64,000 nt of DNA from Monoplex corrugatus (Eukaryota > Mollusca > Gastropoda > Littorinimorpha > Ranellidae). Every line of letters begins with the position of its first letter. The first letter of the stretch is position 1. The notes under the pieces are model-generated. The model did not search any database. It was given only the letters and a program-made list of their open reading frames with translations, and was not told the DNA's origin. Both the position numbers and the translations under genes were made by a program. The stretch covers positions 18,736,087 to 18,800,086 of the forward strand of contig CM060314.1 of NCBI GenBank assembly GCA_030674185.1, in the 5' to 3' direction. This document shows, piece by piece, positions 25,641 through 33,299 of this stretch.

Positions 25641-26894
25641 CACACAACCACACACACACTGTAAAACTAGTATAAACAAAACAAAAGAGTAACTTATTCA
25701 ATCCATAAACTTTTTCAAACGAAGATGGTTTGAGGGTGATGGGTCCCATGGTTTGGGGTAATGTTTGGAAAGAGGATACTTTTAGTTTTACCTGTATATA
25801 GCAAAAGCTCATAGTGTTTCTAACAGCAACACTGTCCTCATCTTAAAAAAGTCCATCACCTTTTTCTCTTCTTATCATTCATGTCCTTCAAGCAATACAC
25901 TCACTCACATCCAAGAACACGCCTTGTTCTCATTACAATTACAGTCACGACCACCACTTGGCTTAGGTAACTTGAGTGGGTGTGTACTGTGACTAGTCAA
26001 TGACATCTCCTGAATTTGCTCTTATCATACAGTACTGTGCTGATGATGATACAAATACATCAATAGATCTAACTACCTAGTAAAAATGGTAATTGGGCCA
26101 ATAGGTAATGTATTAAACTGTAAAAACACTGGCCCATGTAGTACAACTGATCTCGCAAGCTATACTGTAAAAACACTAGACCACGTAATACAAGTTGTAC
26201 AACTGAATTAATCTCATAGCTGATTGAGTGTATTCTCACCAGAGAGTAATCTACTATTAGACCTATATGTCCTCTCTTGCTGACCCTGAACGAGTCAGTT
26301 ACTGCTTCAGATAATTAATGCATATCAATGTGTGGGCGTCCACAGTAAAACTGTTTTTTTTTTTTTTTTCGTTTTTTTTTGGTGGGGTTTTTTGATGGTT
26401 TTTTTAAAGCGCTGATCGGTAGACCCCCCTTTCAAAAGCGGCAGGAGAATCAGTGTGTTGATTGTGGTCGCTCTACGGAAGAAGGAGAAGAAGAAGAACA
26501 CTACAGACTGTACAGTCACAGTCACAGTGCATGCGATACGTGGTCTCCAGTTGACTTACCAGCTATCTTCGTCATCTTTTAGTGACAGATTATCAACGTC
26601 AAGCACATCTACGTCGTCCAGTCCCCCTTCAGCAGTCTTGTGTTTTGGAGAATATGAAGATGATTCCGCTTGCACTTGACGGTAACTATTCGAGTTCCTA
26701 GGAACCGCAGAATTTTGATTTTCCACATCTCCGTTTGGCATGGCACCATGACCATCCAGACCGAGTTTTTGTTTGCCACGTAACAGTTCATTTTGTCTTT
26801 CCAATTTCTTCACCAATTCCTGCAGCTTTTTCACTTCATTTTCTGGATCAATTAAATTGTCAGATGACTCCATACTATTGCTTGTTGGGAGCAA
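7533..26894 (-). CDS. SLAIN: SLAIN motif-containing protein (SLAIN1/2-like), complete, 9 exons
   Basis: Coding exons, in transcript order on the minus strand: 26894-26560, 22767-22622, 21323-21153, 20264-20115, 14801-14760, 13414-13319, 12353-12237, 8773-8452, 7605-7533. Every junction is GT-AG and phases match, giving 1452 nt (483 aa plus TGA). Seen in the protein: N-terminal coiled coil [20 protein letters not shown] (about 18-37), WLYSSPK at 112-118, a conserved segment [36 protein letters not shown] ending near 271, long Ser/Pro-rich disorder, MSRLQ near 364, SxIP/SxLP motifs (SGLP, SSLP, SGIP) and the C-terminal [10 protein letters not shown]. These match the order in vertebrate SLAIN2 ([37 protein letters not shown]). 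Known role of the family: microtubule plus-end binding through EB proteins (SxIP), linking CLIPs and ch-TOG/XMAP215. A downstream Met (MESSDN, 26873) matches the family start better; the upstream ATG would add seven residues. Confidence 0.93.
7680..8360 (+). mobile_element. Decayed LINE ORF2 C-terminal remnant in SLAIN intron 8
   Basis: Broken frames spell recognisable LINE tail pieces: [29 protein letters not shown] and [19 protein letters not shown]. Many stops are present. It is inserted antisense to SLAIN. Confidence 0.6.
8452..8773 (-). CDS. SLAIN: SLAIN coding exon 8
   Basis: Acceptor tatgcacag|AA, donor CGCAG|GTGGGT. It encodes [20 protein letters not shown], then a disordered stretch, and ends [14 protein letters not shown]...[10 protein letters not shown]. 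This corresponds to the basic SxIP-type C-terminal region of SLAIN proteins. Reading through the donor would end the protein at WVLSRFFI, which lacks the conserved C-terminus. Confidence 0.93.
8797..9040 (+). mobile_element. SINE-like dispersed repeat, copy 1
   Basis: Blocks GTTGGGAAGAGG, ATGAGCACATG, TTACAGTCTCTATC, CACTTCCCTACGACCTCAAG and ATAGGATTGCCCTTACC occur in the same order at 59755-59915 (plus). Partial copies lie at 62195-62290 and 62855-63010. This copy carries extra sequence in the middle. No coding potential is seen. Confidence 0.55.
9280..9655 (+). mobile_element. tRNA-derived SINE, family 2, copy 1
   Basis: A tRNA-like head has an A-box-like TGGTTAGCGCAACAG (9296-9310) and a B-box-like GGTTCATTCCC (about 9329-9339). 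The body shares GAGTACAGCTCTGTCACACA and AGTCTCAATTCTAAC with the copy at 18728-19092 (GAGCACAGCCCTGTCAAGCA). It ends in ATC/ATT trinucleotides. It lies in SLAIN intron 7 in antisense orientation. Confidence 0.75.
9641..10335 (-). mobile_element. LINE ORF2 C-terminal fragment
   Basis: On the minus strand, [63 protein letters not shown] and [10 protein letters not shown] follow in order. These are the thumb and C-terminal landmarks of an endonuclease-RT non-LTR element. Frames shift between blocks, and the element ends in GATGATGATAATGATAG. It is sense with SLAIN and lies within intron 7. Confidence 0.82.
10758..10841. mobile_element. piggyBac-type MITE, 84 bp
   Basis: TTAA at 10754-10757 and 10842-10845 flank inverted ends. 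The left end is CCCTTCGTCTCCCGCACCCT; the right end read in reverse is CCCTTTTACTCCCGCACCCT (17 of 20 identical). TTAA target duplications and CCCTT termini are typical of piggyBac-type elements. There is no coding content. Confidence 0.75.
10863..10983. repeat. (CA)n/(CATA)n microsatellite
   Basis: About 72 bp of pure CA followed by interrupted CA and a short CATA tract. Confidence 0.97.
11330..12240. repeat. 53-bp minisatellite overlapping the SLAIN exon 7 donor
   Basis: About 16 tandem units of 50-57 bp. On the plus strand each contains GACTCACCTGTACAAGGTAA and then a variant of GACTGGATATGTTGTGCTGT and GTTGATGGAGAAT. Read on the transcribed (minus) strand, most units contain TGTACAG|GTGAGTC, a near-perfect 5' splice site. 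The last unit is the real exon 7 boundary. Copies around 11550-11950 are nearly identical and the edges are degenerate. Confidence 0.95.
12237..12353 (-). CDS. SLAIN: SLAIN coding exon 7, ends in a minisatellite
   Basis: Acceptor gttctacag|AT. It encodes [20 protein letters not shown] then [18 protein letters not shown]. The donor used for phase agreement is ACAG|GTGAGTC at 12237/12236. The last 35-40 bases of the exon resemble the unit of the adjacent 53-bp minisatellite, so alternative downstream donors with the same sequence exist. Confidence 0.85.
12510..12790 (+). mobile_element. LINE 3'-end fragment with (ATG)n tail
   Basis: Contains the plus-strand tail also seen at 2950-3210: AAGACAAGCAACACTTTATG, GGAAACTGGAGGGAAAAAAG and AGCACCAGGTAGACCCAGGG. 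Then comes CACCAATGCCATGAGGCAGG and a (GAT)n tail at about 12748-12774. It is antisense in SLAIN intron 6. Confidence 0.78.
13048..13125. repeat. (TC)n microsatellite
   Basis: About 75 bp of CT repeat. Confidence 0.97.
13319..13414 (-). CDS. SLAIN: SLAIN coding exon 6
   Basis: Acceptor ctgtacag|TT, donor GACT|GTAAGC. It encodes a Ser-rich segment ([20 protein letters not shown] then [11 protein letters not shown]). Confidence 0.85.
13550..14035. repeat. Degenerate short minisatellite in SLAIN intron 5
   Basis: The motif around ACACAAGGTGAAAGGCCACC and TGTACATAGAA recurs with strong drift. A further patch lies at 14625-14720 (GTGAAAGGCCATTTGTAAAA). No open frame persists. Confidence 0.6.
14760..14801 (-). 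CDS. SLAIN: SLAIN coding exon 5 (42-bp exon)
   Basis: Between ttgcag and GTATGT, this short exon encodes [14 protein letters not shown] with split codons at both ends. LRQ directly continues the preceding QEES, as in SLAIN2 (EESLRQEYA), which supports so small an exon. Confidence 0.9.
14990..16046 (+). mobile_element. piggyBac element, internally deleted, TTAA flanked
   Basis: TTAA at 14986-14989 and at 16047-16050 flank inverted termini. The left end is CTCACTCGGTACA (14990-15002). The right end reads CTCACTCGGTACA in reverse (16034-16046), 13 of 13 identical. Inside the left end a subterminal motif ACGGAACGCTATAGCAGT recurs as ACGGAACGCGATAGCGGT. The 1.06-kb interior encodes only an acidic N-terminal fragment, so it is non-autonomous. 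It lies in SLAIN intron 4. Confidence 0.85.
15104..15652 (+). pseudogene. N-terminal remnant of a piggyBac-type transposase
   Basis: The open frame has [40 protein letters not shown] and a run of D/S/E residues, then [14 protein letters not shown]. An acidic, low-complexity N-terminus with an [12 protein letters not shown] helix is usual for piggyBac-like transposases. The catalytic DDD domain is absent, and after about codon 140 the frame runs into non-homologous sequence. The true start may be the ATG in another frame at 15253. Identification rests mainly on the TTAA termini. Confidence 0.6.
16078..16150. repeat. (GC)n/(CA)n/(CGCA)n microsatellite
   Basis: GCGCGCGC, then CA repeats and then (CGCA)n. 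It begins 28 bases past the right TTAA of the piggyBac element. Confidence 0.95.
16180..17830. other. Intronic stretch without recognised gene
   Basis: SLAIN intron 4. It is AT-rich, with A-runs at 17225-17330 and a short TG tract near 16700. No exon, RNA gene or clear mobile element was identified. Confidence 0.55.
17840..18600 (+). mobile_element. Decayed LINE ORF2 (RT) remnant
   Basis: Disrupted plus-strand frames give [12 protein letters not shown] (motif A region), QGCM-like and FNIYFEQ pieces around 18150-18200, and [14 protein letters not shown] near 18278-18320 in the position of the YADD box (degenerate). [18 protein letters not shown] and [16 protein letters not shown] follow near 18370-18500. 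Many stops and frame changes are present. It is antisense in SLAIN intron 4. Confidence 0.72.
18728..19095 (+). mobile_element. tRNA-derived SINE, family 2, copy 2
   Basis: The tRNA-like head has GTGATTAGCTCAACACACTG (A box region) and GGTTCAAACCCC (B box, 18783-18794). The body contains CACACAGTCAAATG and GAGCACAGCCCTGTCAAGCA, with a (GATGAT)n end at 19078-19092. It shares order and sequence with 9280-9655. It is not a functional tRNA gene: the acceptor stem does not pair and the body is long. Confidence 0.78.
19619..19905. repeat. (CA)n/(TA)n compound microsatellite
   Basis: CA repeats, then TA repeats (about 19688-19745), then mixed CA/TA. All reading frames here are repeat artefacts. Confidence 0.97.
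20115..20264 (-). CDS. SLAIN: SLAIN coding exon 4
   Basis: Acceptor tctctgacag|GT. It encodes [20 protein letters not shown] and ends [12 protein letters not shown], which corresponds to the TDVQILARMQEES block of SLAIN2. Donor GAAA|GTAAGT. Confidence 0.93.
21153..21323 (-). CDS. SLAIN: SLAIN coding exon 3
   Basis: Acceptor gtgtgtgcag|TG. It encodes a Ser/His-rich disordered stretch ([20 protein letters not shown] then [13 protein letters not shown]). Donor CCAG|GTAAAT. Confidence 0.9.
22110..22190. repeat. Short GT-rich tract
   Basis: Interrupted GTGTGTG/GTGCATGCATG tract in SLAIN intron 2. Confidence 0.8.
22385..22570. repeat. T-rich low-complexity stretch
   Basis: TTTTGTTTTG and TTGTTGTT repeats (intron 2 of SLAIN, close to the exon 2 donor side). 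It is not coding. Confidence 0.85.
22622..22767 (-). CDS. SLAIN: SLAIN coding exon 2
   Basis: Acceptor ttttatttcag|G completes Trp; then [20 protein letters not shown] and [20 protein letters not shown] follow. Donor CGCA|GTAAGTG. Confidence 0.94.
23305..23455. repeat. (GT)n/(GA)n microsatellite
   Basis: GT repeat, a short GAGAGA block, then GT with interruptions. Confidence 0.96.
23485..23604. mobile_element. piggyBac-type MITE cluster
   Basis: TTAA occurs at 23481-23484, 23535-23538 and 23605-23608. The first interval (50 bp) is an inverted repeat, CTCTTTGACTTCCGCACC... against ...GGTGAAGGAGTCAAAGGG. The second ends ATAGGGTGTGGGAGTCACAG plus GGTTAA, resembling the right end of the MITE at 10758-10841. 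It looks like two overlapping or nested relatives of that MITE. Confidence 0.6.
24032..24152. repeat. (TC)n(CA)n microsatellite
   Basis: About 55 bp of TC followed by about 60 bp of CA. Confidence 0.97.
24890..25001. repeat. (CA)n and (CT)n microsatellites
   Basis: A CA tract at 24890-24918 and a CT tract at 24945-25001. Confidence 0.97.
25515..25662. repeat. (CA)n microsatellite
   Basis: CA repeat with CGCGCG interruptions in SLAIN intron 1. Confidence 0.97.
26352..26505 (-). repeat. Poly(T) and GAA-rich edges of an unrecognised short repeat
   Basis: A 17-base T run and TTTTTTTTT blocks at 26353-26405 and a GAAGAAGGAGAAGAAGAAGA stretch (about 26478-26497) bracket about 70 bp of unique sequence, like a retroposed fragment. 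It lies just downstream of the SLAIN exon 1 donor. The family is not recognised. Confidence 0.4.
26560..26894 (-). CDS. SLAIN: SLAIN coding exon 1
   Basis: Encodes the coiled coil ([20 protein letters not shown]) and the acidic DDEDSW end. The donor is TG|GTAAGT at 26560/26559, splitting the Trp codon. Two in-frame ATGs are possible, at 26894 and 26873. The second gives MESSDN, closer to vertebrate MEDVNS. Confidence 0.93.
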
Positions 26895-26990
26895 ACATCA
26901 GTGAGTTGTTTCATCCCCTCCAAGCAGCTTTATGCTCCTTACTCGCCATATTTACAATGCTGGCGCATGCGTAATATGTGCTTCCTTTCC
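26895..26990 (-). promoter_or_regulatory. Candidate SLAIN promoter with NRF1-like site
   Basis: The region just upstream of the SLAIN ATG contains GGCGCATGCGTA (about 26962-26973), matching the palindromic NRF1 core GCGCATGCGY. No TATA box is evident. The core is 69 bases upstream of the first ATG, consistent with a TATA-less housekeeping promoter. This is inference. Confidence 0.4.
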
Positions 26991-26999
26991 TCAATGAGG

Positions 27000-28330
27000 C
27001 CTAACTCCACCACCAAGGAGGTTTGGTTTACCACGCTGTGGTCCAGAGACCACAGATGTAAATAGTAACCGTGTCTGTGCTCCAGACACAGGTTTTTCAC
27101 CACAGATATAAAAGCTTTACGTAAGGATTCCTGTGTTGTGACCCCATCATGTTTCTGTGTTGTTCGAACACGCTGAGGGCTTACATTATTTCTGGTCTAA
27201 CAATAATAGTTCAGCCAGCAGCCGGGCTGATCACTGACAGCCTATGGTACCCTATTGTAGCCAAAATATTTTATGGCATGCAAATAACTGGTTTCTTGTT
27301 GTTATTGCTTTGTGTGTGTTTGCGTGCGTGTGTGTGTGTGTGTGTGAATCAATAGCTTCATAAAGAAACCCGATCGATTAGGCTCAGACAATCCTGCCAT
27401 ACTTTCATTTGATTTTGTTTATTTGTTTTTAATAATATAGAGTGTTTCATGGCCGCGCCACACCGAACAAACATATTCAAGCCTCATCTCTTGTAAACCC
27501 AACTTCCCATTTTCTATGACAATATCGAGGTACCCTACATTCTTCGGCTAGTGTTTTCTCACATTGAGGCCCACACAGATAGGAAAATGAACATTGGTTT
27601 ACCCAGCACTCCAGCTGTTACCCGACAGTCTCCTACTCCTACGCCAATTCGTCTCAGTCATAACCATGCTGTCAGCCAACAGAAAATGAAATCACATACT
27701 GACCAGTGAGTTGCTATCTGTGAAACACGAAAGACAATAAACTTTCTACTCCATTCTCTTCCGAATCTCTTTTGGTAACGAGCAAGTAAGGCAGTATGGT
27801 AACTACACAATGTGGAAATGGTACTTTCGTTGTATGAAACTCATCTCACTTCCAGAAGATCAGAAGTTTTCAGCCAGATGAAGGTCCCAACCAAGAAGAC
27901 GAAGATGACAAACAGTGATGGTTAGATTTCTTCAGTTTCATCAACCGTCATTTTCACTCCTATCCCTACTCAAACAACTGCAACGGTCTATACTTCAGGT
28001 AGCAAAAGCCCCCACATGATTCGTCAAACTCTATGGTCAACATCAACTCCTCCTGATCATGTGCCCAGTGGTCCTTCATCCTGCAGACCAACGCGACAAC
28101 GGCGTCCGCCCGTGCATATGCAAGATTATGACTTGACAAAAATTACTCTCCCTGTGTATCTGCAGATGCATTATATCAGGACAATGCGTCGACTATGCGT
28201 GATGTTTTTTATTCAAGAAAGGAAAGAAGAAGGGTATCACTATAAACACAGACTCTCCAATGCACAAGACATTCAGTACATACATATAAAGAAACACACA
28301 CAAACATTTACACAGCAATGTTGATGAAGC
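27000..28330 (+). mobile_element. Possible LTR-retrotransposon remnant
   Basis: Broken plus-strand frames end with RPTRQRRPPVHMQDYDL (about 28085-28135). This resembles the basic R.S.R.R.PP..L.DY tail at the C-terminus of some Gypsy-type polyproteins. No LTRs, protease, RT or integrase motifs were found. Low certainty. The (GT)n tract at 27307-27345 is a simple repeat. Confidence 0.25.
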
Positions 28331-28779
28331 AATGACGAAGAAGCCGAAACTGAACTGGAATTTTTTCGGTGACACTGAAGTTTAAGTCTGAAGTTTGTTA
28401 TTGAATTAATACGTAAAATTTCTTCTAAAATCTTTAAAAACCCGCTTCTGAACATTTTCATCGAAAGTAGTGTAAATGTGATTAATGTGATTGAATCAGG
28501 ATCCTGAAGAATCTAAATTGTTATATCTATTTAATATGGCTTTATAATGAAAACATATTATCCAGATTTGGGGAAGGATGTTGTGTCCATTAGCAGACAA
28601 AATACATCCCAGTTTACAGCTGCTAGATCATGTCCCAAAATGCACAATACCATCATGCTTACTGTCAGTAGAATCTTTGTCACATGACTCATCAAACTGA
28701 ATGTACGATACAGTTCGCGTTTTATAGCCCTTACTTTCTTTGGAAGTGCAAAGAAAATTGATTGTGACATAACGGAGTT

Positions 28780-29490
28780 TTTGTGCTGTCATAAAATTCA
28801 TTTAAGAGGACTGTTACTATTTTAATACCAAATGCATCCAGAGCCTCACTGATTTCTATAATGATAATATCTGGTCCTGGGCTTCCTGTTTTTACTTAAC
28901 TTCCTTTTTTTAATTTTCGGTGGTCCTTCAACGTTCTTTCTAATGATGTGTTTCTCCCTTCTGTCATCGTCAATAGGGTCTTCAATGTACTCTCTCCATC
29001 TGTACAATATTTTGTCTTTTTCCATGATGATCGTATCATCTTTTGATTTTAAGTAACCAGTTGATATGCATGTCGTTTCCTGTGAGCAATCTCTTCAATA
29101 TTTCTGTACATAAACTTAGTACCTCTTTGATGTGTGTCTTCTACTTCTTTGCACTTTCTTTTTAACCAAGCTTCCTTGCTTCCTTGCACGTACTCCTGAT
29201 TTCATTATCTTTTTTTCTATTTTTATTTTATTATTTTTTTATTATTATTTATTCTTCATTGCACTTATTCCTGATTTCCTTATCTATCTTTTTGTATTCT
29301 TCCTCTTTTCCCTTTAGTTTTCTTCGTTCATCCATCAAGCCTAAAATTTCTTTTGTCATTCTTCAGCACTAGGATTTCTCCACAAGCTCCATTTATTGAG
29401 TTTTTTCAAATTTGTTCATTGTTCCTCACTGTTCCCAACGTCCTCCAGATCACTGATTCTGTTTTGAACACATACACCAAATTTTGCACG
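28780..29490 (-). mobile_element. LINE ORF2 fragment (endonuclease-RT linker)
   Basis: Minus-strand frames include ILYRWREYIEDPIDDD, RREKHIIRKNVEGPPKIK and TGSPGPDIIIIEISEALD, in the order RW.EYI, PPI, GPD...E.L seen just before the RT domain of endonuclease-RT elements. Stops interrupt it. The A+T-rich part at 29200-29300 is low complexity. Confidence 0.62.
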
Positions 29491-30257
29491 AGTTGATTCA
29501 TCTGTCTTTAAGAATCCAAGATTTAATTTGATGTTATAATCATCTGTCTAGAAAGTGGGAAAACCTAGAGGCCAAGGTTTGGGAGCTGACTGACCAGAGC
29601 AGGGTGAGCAAGAAACTCCCGACGGTGCCGGATGGGACCCAGAGCACTAATACCCCACCACTCTCTGTACAACATATCTCCCAACCTGCCATATCGCAGC
29701 CATTCCACCAAGCAAAGGGGGTAGGGGTGAGGGGAGGCTGTCCATGTGCCGCACGATTCACCCGGATTCAACCATCAGTCACTCTGTTTACAAACCGAAT
29801 GGCAAGGTGGGGAGATGACAAACCCCGAGAGAGGGCCTCACAACGCACACTAACCAGGTCCAGCCCAACCACAAGACCAAGAGAAAACTGAGGAACCCTC
29901 TCTCATACCACTCAGTGTCCCCATCCCTCTGTAGGCCCTCCCCTCCTCCCCCCCCCCTACCCCATCAGCCAGTCCGCTCAGCCGCCAGTCCCTCTTCCCC
30001 TCACACTTAGCACTCAGAAGCTCCCTCCCACGCGACAAGGTGTGTGTACACAGCCGCAAAGATGGCCAGGCTTGACGCTCTAGTCACAGTCCATGTTGCT
30101 TTTCAGCTAGGTCTTACATGCCCCCAAACTGATCCCAACTTCGCCATCTTTCCGAGCCGTCACCAGGGTTTTCCCCGCGGTCACCAGGCCTGATTTCCTG
30201 AAGCAGCAGCCAAGATGCGAGTCAAAGAAAACAAGAAGCACCTGTATAGGAAATGGG

Positions 30258-30274
30258 GGGGGGGGGGGGGGGTG
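30258..30274. repeat. Poly(G) run
   Basis: Seventeen consecutive G between AAATGG-type flanks; a hotspot for length errors. Confidence 0.9.
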
Positions 30275-30325
30275 AGCTGGAGACCAGAGTTTGAGTGCTG
30301 AATGACCAGAACAAAGACTTTTTCA

Positions 30326-30343
30326 TCATCATCACCCATCATC

Positions 30344-30375
<32 letters not shown>

Positions 30376-30397
30376 CACCACCACCACCACCACCACC

Positions 30398-30428
<31 letters not shown>
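30326..30428. repeat. (CAT)n/(CAC)n microsatellite
   Basis: CAT repeats, then about 12 CAC repeats, then CAT repeats. The poly-His and poly-Val/Met frames are artefacts. Confidence 0.97.
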
Positions 30429-31265
30429 CAGCCCATTGTTCTTGTCTAACAGTTTGTCTAAACTTAGTTTGAATTCATTGTGTATGTTGACTCAGACTTT
30501 TTTCCCTCCCTCCATTAGACTTTGAATGCTGGTCTGGTTTCTCGTCTTTGGGATGAGATAAAAACAAAACGAAGAAAACGCATATAGTATGCACTAAATT
30601 AGCGCACGTAAAAGAAACCATGGCAACAAAATAGCTGCCTCTTCCAGGCAAAAAGTATTCCACAGAAAATCCGTTCTTGTAAGTAAGCAAACATACACAC
30701 ATACGCACACAGAACAAAGCAAAAATGGGTTGCGCCATGCTTTGGCAAGATGCTTTCTCCAGAGAGAGCAACTCGTATTTTGTGTGAAGAAGTTTTGTTG
30801 TGAAAGAAAAATCCAATTCAATCCATTCCAAGTATGGTTGGCCAAGTTGCCACAACTGCCAAGACTTGATCAAACACAGTTGACGGCAACTATGTTTGGA
30901 CAAAGCGAGTGAAACAGCTGCACCTGAGGGGGAGGGGGGTGACTTGACGACAGACCTTAGTCTTGTTTGACTACCACACAAACCCGTTTGTAGCCTTGAC
31001 CTCATTGTTAGGTGAGCGCTGCCTAGAGTAAAGTGCGTCCTACACCATGTTTTTTAGGGCAATAGCTAGAATCTGACACAGTACGCCATATTACATCCTA
31101 ACTTCTTCCTGTTTGTGCAGTCTAGAATTCGCCACACTAACTTATTCCCTCTTGTTATGTAAAAAAGTTCTGTGGAGTCAATTATCTTATTGCCAAGGGT
31201 TCTTTTACATTCTCGCACATAACATTTTCCCTGTAAAAAAAAAAAAAAATCAGATTTCAAATATT

Positions 31266-32245
31266 CATTATTTGGCTGCATATCGTCATATCCGGCTCGA
31301 TGGATCATAGTTTAGCCATGTGCGACGTGGGCAATATGTCATCATTTTTAGTTTGATGGATCATGCACAGTTGAGCCATGCCTTACATGACCGATATGTG
31401 AGCATATGTCATCATATCTAGCATGATGGATCATAATTTAGCCATGCCCTGCGTGGATCATGTGTCATCATTCTGGTTTTGACAGGTCATAGTTTGGCCA
31501 TGCGGTACGTGGACCGTATGTCATCATTCTTGTTTTGACAGGTCATAGTTTGGCCATGCGTACGTGGACCGTATGTCATCAGTCTGGTTTTGACAGGTCA
31601 TAGTTTGGCCATGCAGTACGTGGACCGTATGTCATCATTCTGGTTTTGACAGGTCATAGTTTGGCCATGCAGTACGTGGATCGTATGTCATCATTCTGGT
31701 TTTGATAAGTCATAGTTTGGCCATGCAGTACGTGGACCGTATGTCATCATTCTGGTTTTGACAGGTCATAGTTTGCCCACACAGTACGTGGACCGTACGT
31801 CATCGTATCTGGCTTGATGGATCATAGATTAGCCATGCTCTATATGGGCCGTATGTCATCATATCTCGCTTAATGGATCATAGCTTAGCCATGCTCTATA
31901 TGGGCCGTATGTCGTTATATCTGACTTAATGGACTATTGTTCAGCCATGCCTTACGTGAGCTATATGTCATACTATCTAGTTTGATAAGTCATAGTTTAG
32001 CCATACCTTATATGGAACATATATCGTTATATCTGGCTTGATGGATCATAGTTTAGCCATGCCCTATATGGGCCATATGTCGTTATATCTGGCTTGATGG
32101 ATCATAGTTTAGCCATGCCCTATATGGGCCATATGTCATACTACCTGGCTTAATGGATCATGGCTGAAGTAATTTATTACATGGGAATAACCATGCCGTA
32201 CGTGGACCATATCTCATTATACCTGGCTTGATGGATTATGACATC
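31266..32245. repeat. 56-bp minisatellite, about 17 copies
   Basis: The unit contains TCATAGTTTGGCCATGCAGT, ACGTGGACCGTATGTCATCA and TTCTGGTTTTGACAGG. The central copies (31480-31790) are highly similar. The copies to the right (31800-32240) form a second subfamily with CTGGCTTGATGGATCATAG and CCCTATATGGGCCATATGTC. It is intergenic, with no open frame through it. Confidence 0.93.
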
Positions 32246-32428
32246 ATAATCAGGCAATTAAAAAGTATGTTTTGTTCAATCCTGGGATTGATTTGGCAGA
32301 CGCTCAAATTCGTTTACTCGAAGCCATATTGATAAAAGAAATTGTGGTAAATGTGGTGCGATAACACAAACACGAATTAAGTGCAATCTGCAAACCTCTT
32401 CAAACTCCCCACCCACCCACTCACCTCC

Positions 32429-32446
32429 ACCACACACACACACACA

Positions 32447-32532
<86 letters not shown>
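32429..32532. repeat. (CA)n microsatellite
   Basis: About 100 bp of CA with single interruptions. Confidence 0.97.
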
Positions 32533-32734
32533 GCAGTTGTTCCAGAAGTTCTAATAAAACCTTACCATATCAGTGTCCAAGTTACCCCAAGGAAAAAAGT
32601 CACACTATACCTGTTGTAAAACGAATGGCCCGCCAGTAACACGGGAGTAATAGGTTTGATCCTTGGGCTGGCCAAAATGGTCTGCTTTTATTTTGTTTTG
32701 TTTCCTGCAAAGTTTTATTTTCTCGTCTTCTTGT

Positions 32735-32736
32735 TT

Positions 32737-32768
<32 letters not shown>
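32735..32768. repeat. (GTT)n microsatellite
   Basis: About 11 GTT repeats. Confidence 0.95.
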
Positions 32769-32769
<1 letters not shown>

Positions 32770-33299
32770 TACGTTGGACTCAAGATCTCATGTTTCAAGT
32801 CCAATCACACTTGTTTGTTGCCTATCTTGATGTTCCAAACACTCTGATGGTGTCAGTGTCTCATAGTCCCGTTCCTGTCATTCAAGATGCCAGGGTGAAG
32901 GGTTTTGCGCAGACTGAAGAAGGCTGCCAGATAGCTTCTGACTGATTTGGATGGACAGTGGCGTATGGAATTACCTGACTGCGATAATTCTTTCTTGAGC
33001 AAACTCAAAACTCTTAGTAAACTACAAACTCAAAACTCTTAGTAAACTAACATCTTTTATTTGTCAGTCTTCAGAATGATGTTTTGAGGCATCAGCCAGT
33101 CAGCTGGCAACAGTGCATTTCACTTCTATTTTCCTACCATTTTCTTTTGTTTATTTCTCATTTGTCTAGTTGTTGGCGTTTTGCTCCTACTTCCATTTTC
33201 TGATTAATTTTATTGCTTCCTGATGGATTTACATTTACATTTCAGCATCGAATCGGTTACTATCGTCATCATAATGATCGTAAACATATGATGACGATA

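Noticed and set aside
29540..30060. GC-rich frames on both strands as a possible host gene
   Set aside because: No acceptor/donor pair with consistent phase, no family resemblance, and Pro/Arg-rich frames on both strands suggest composition only.
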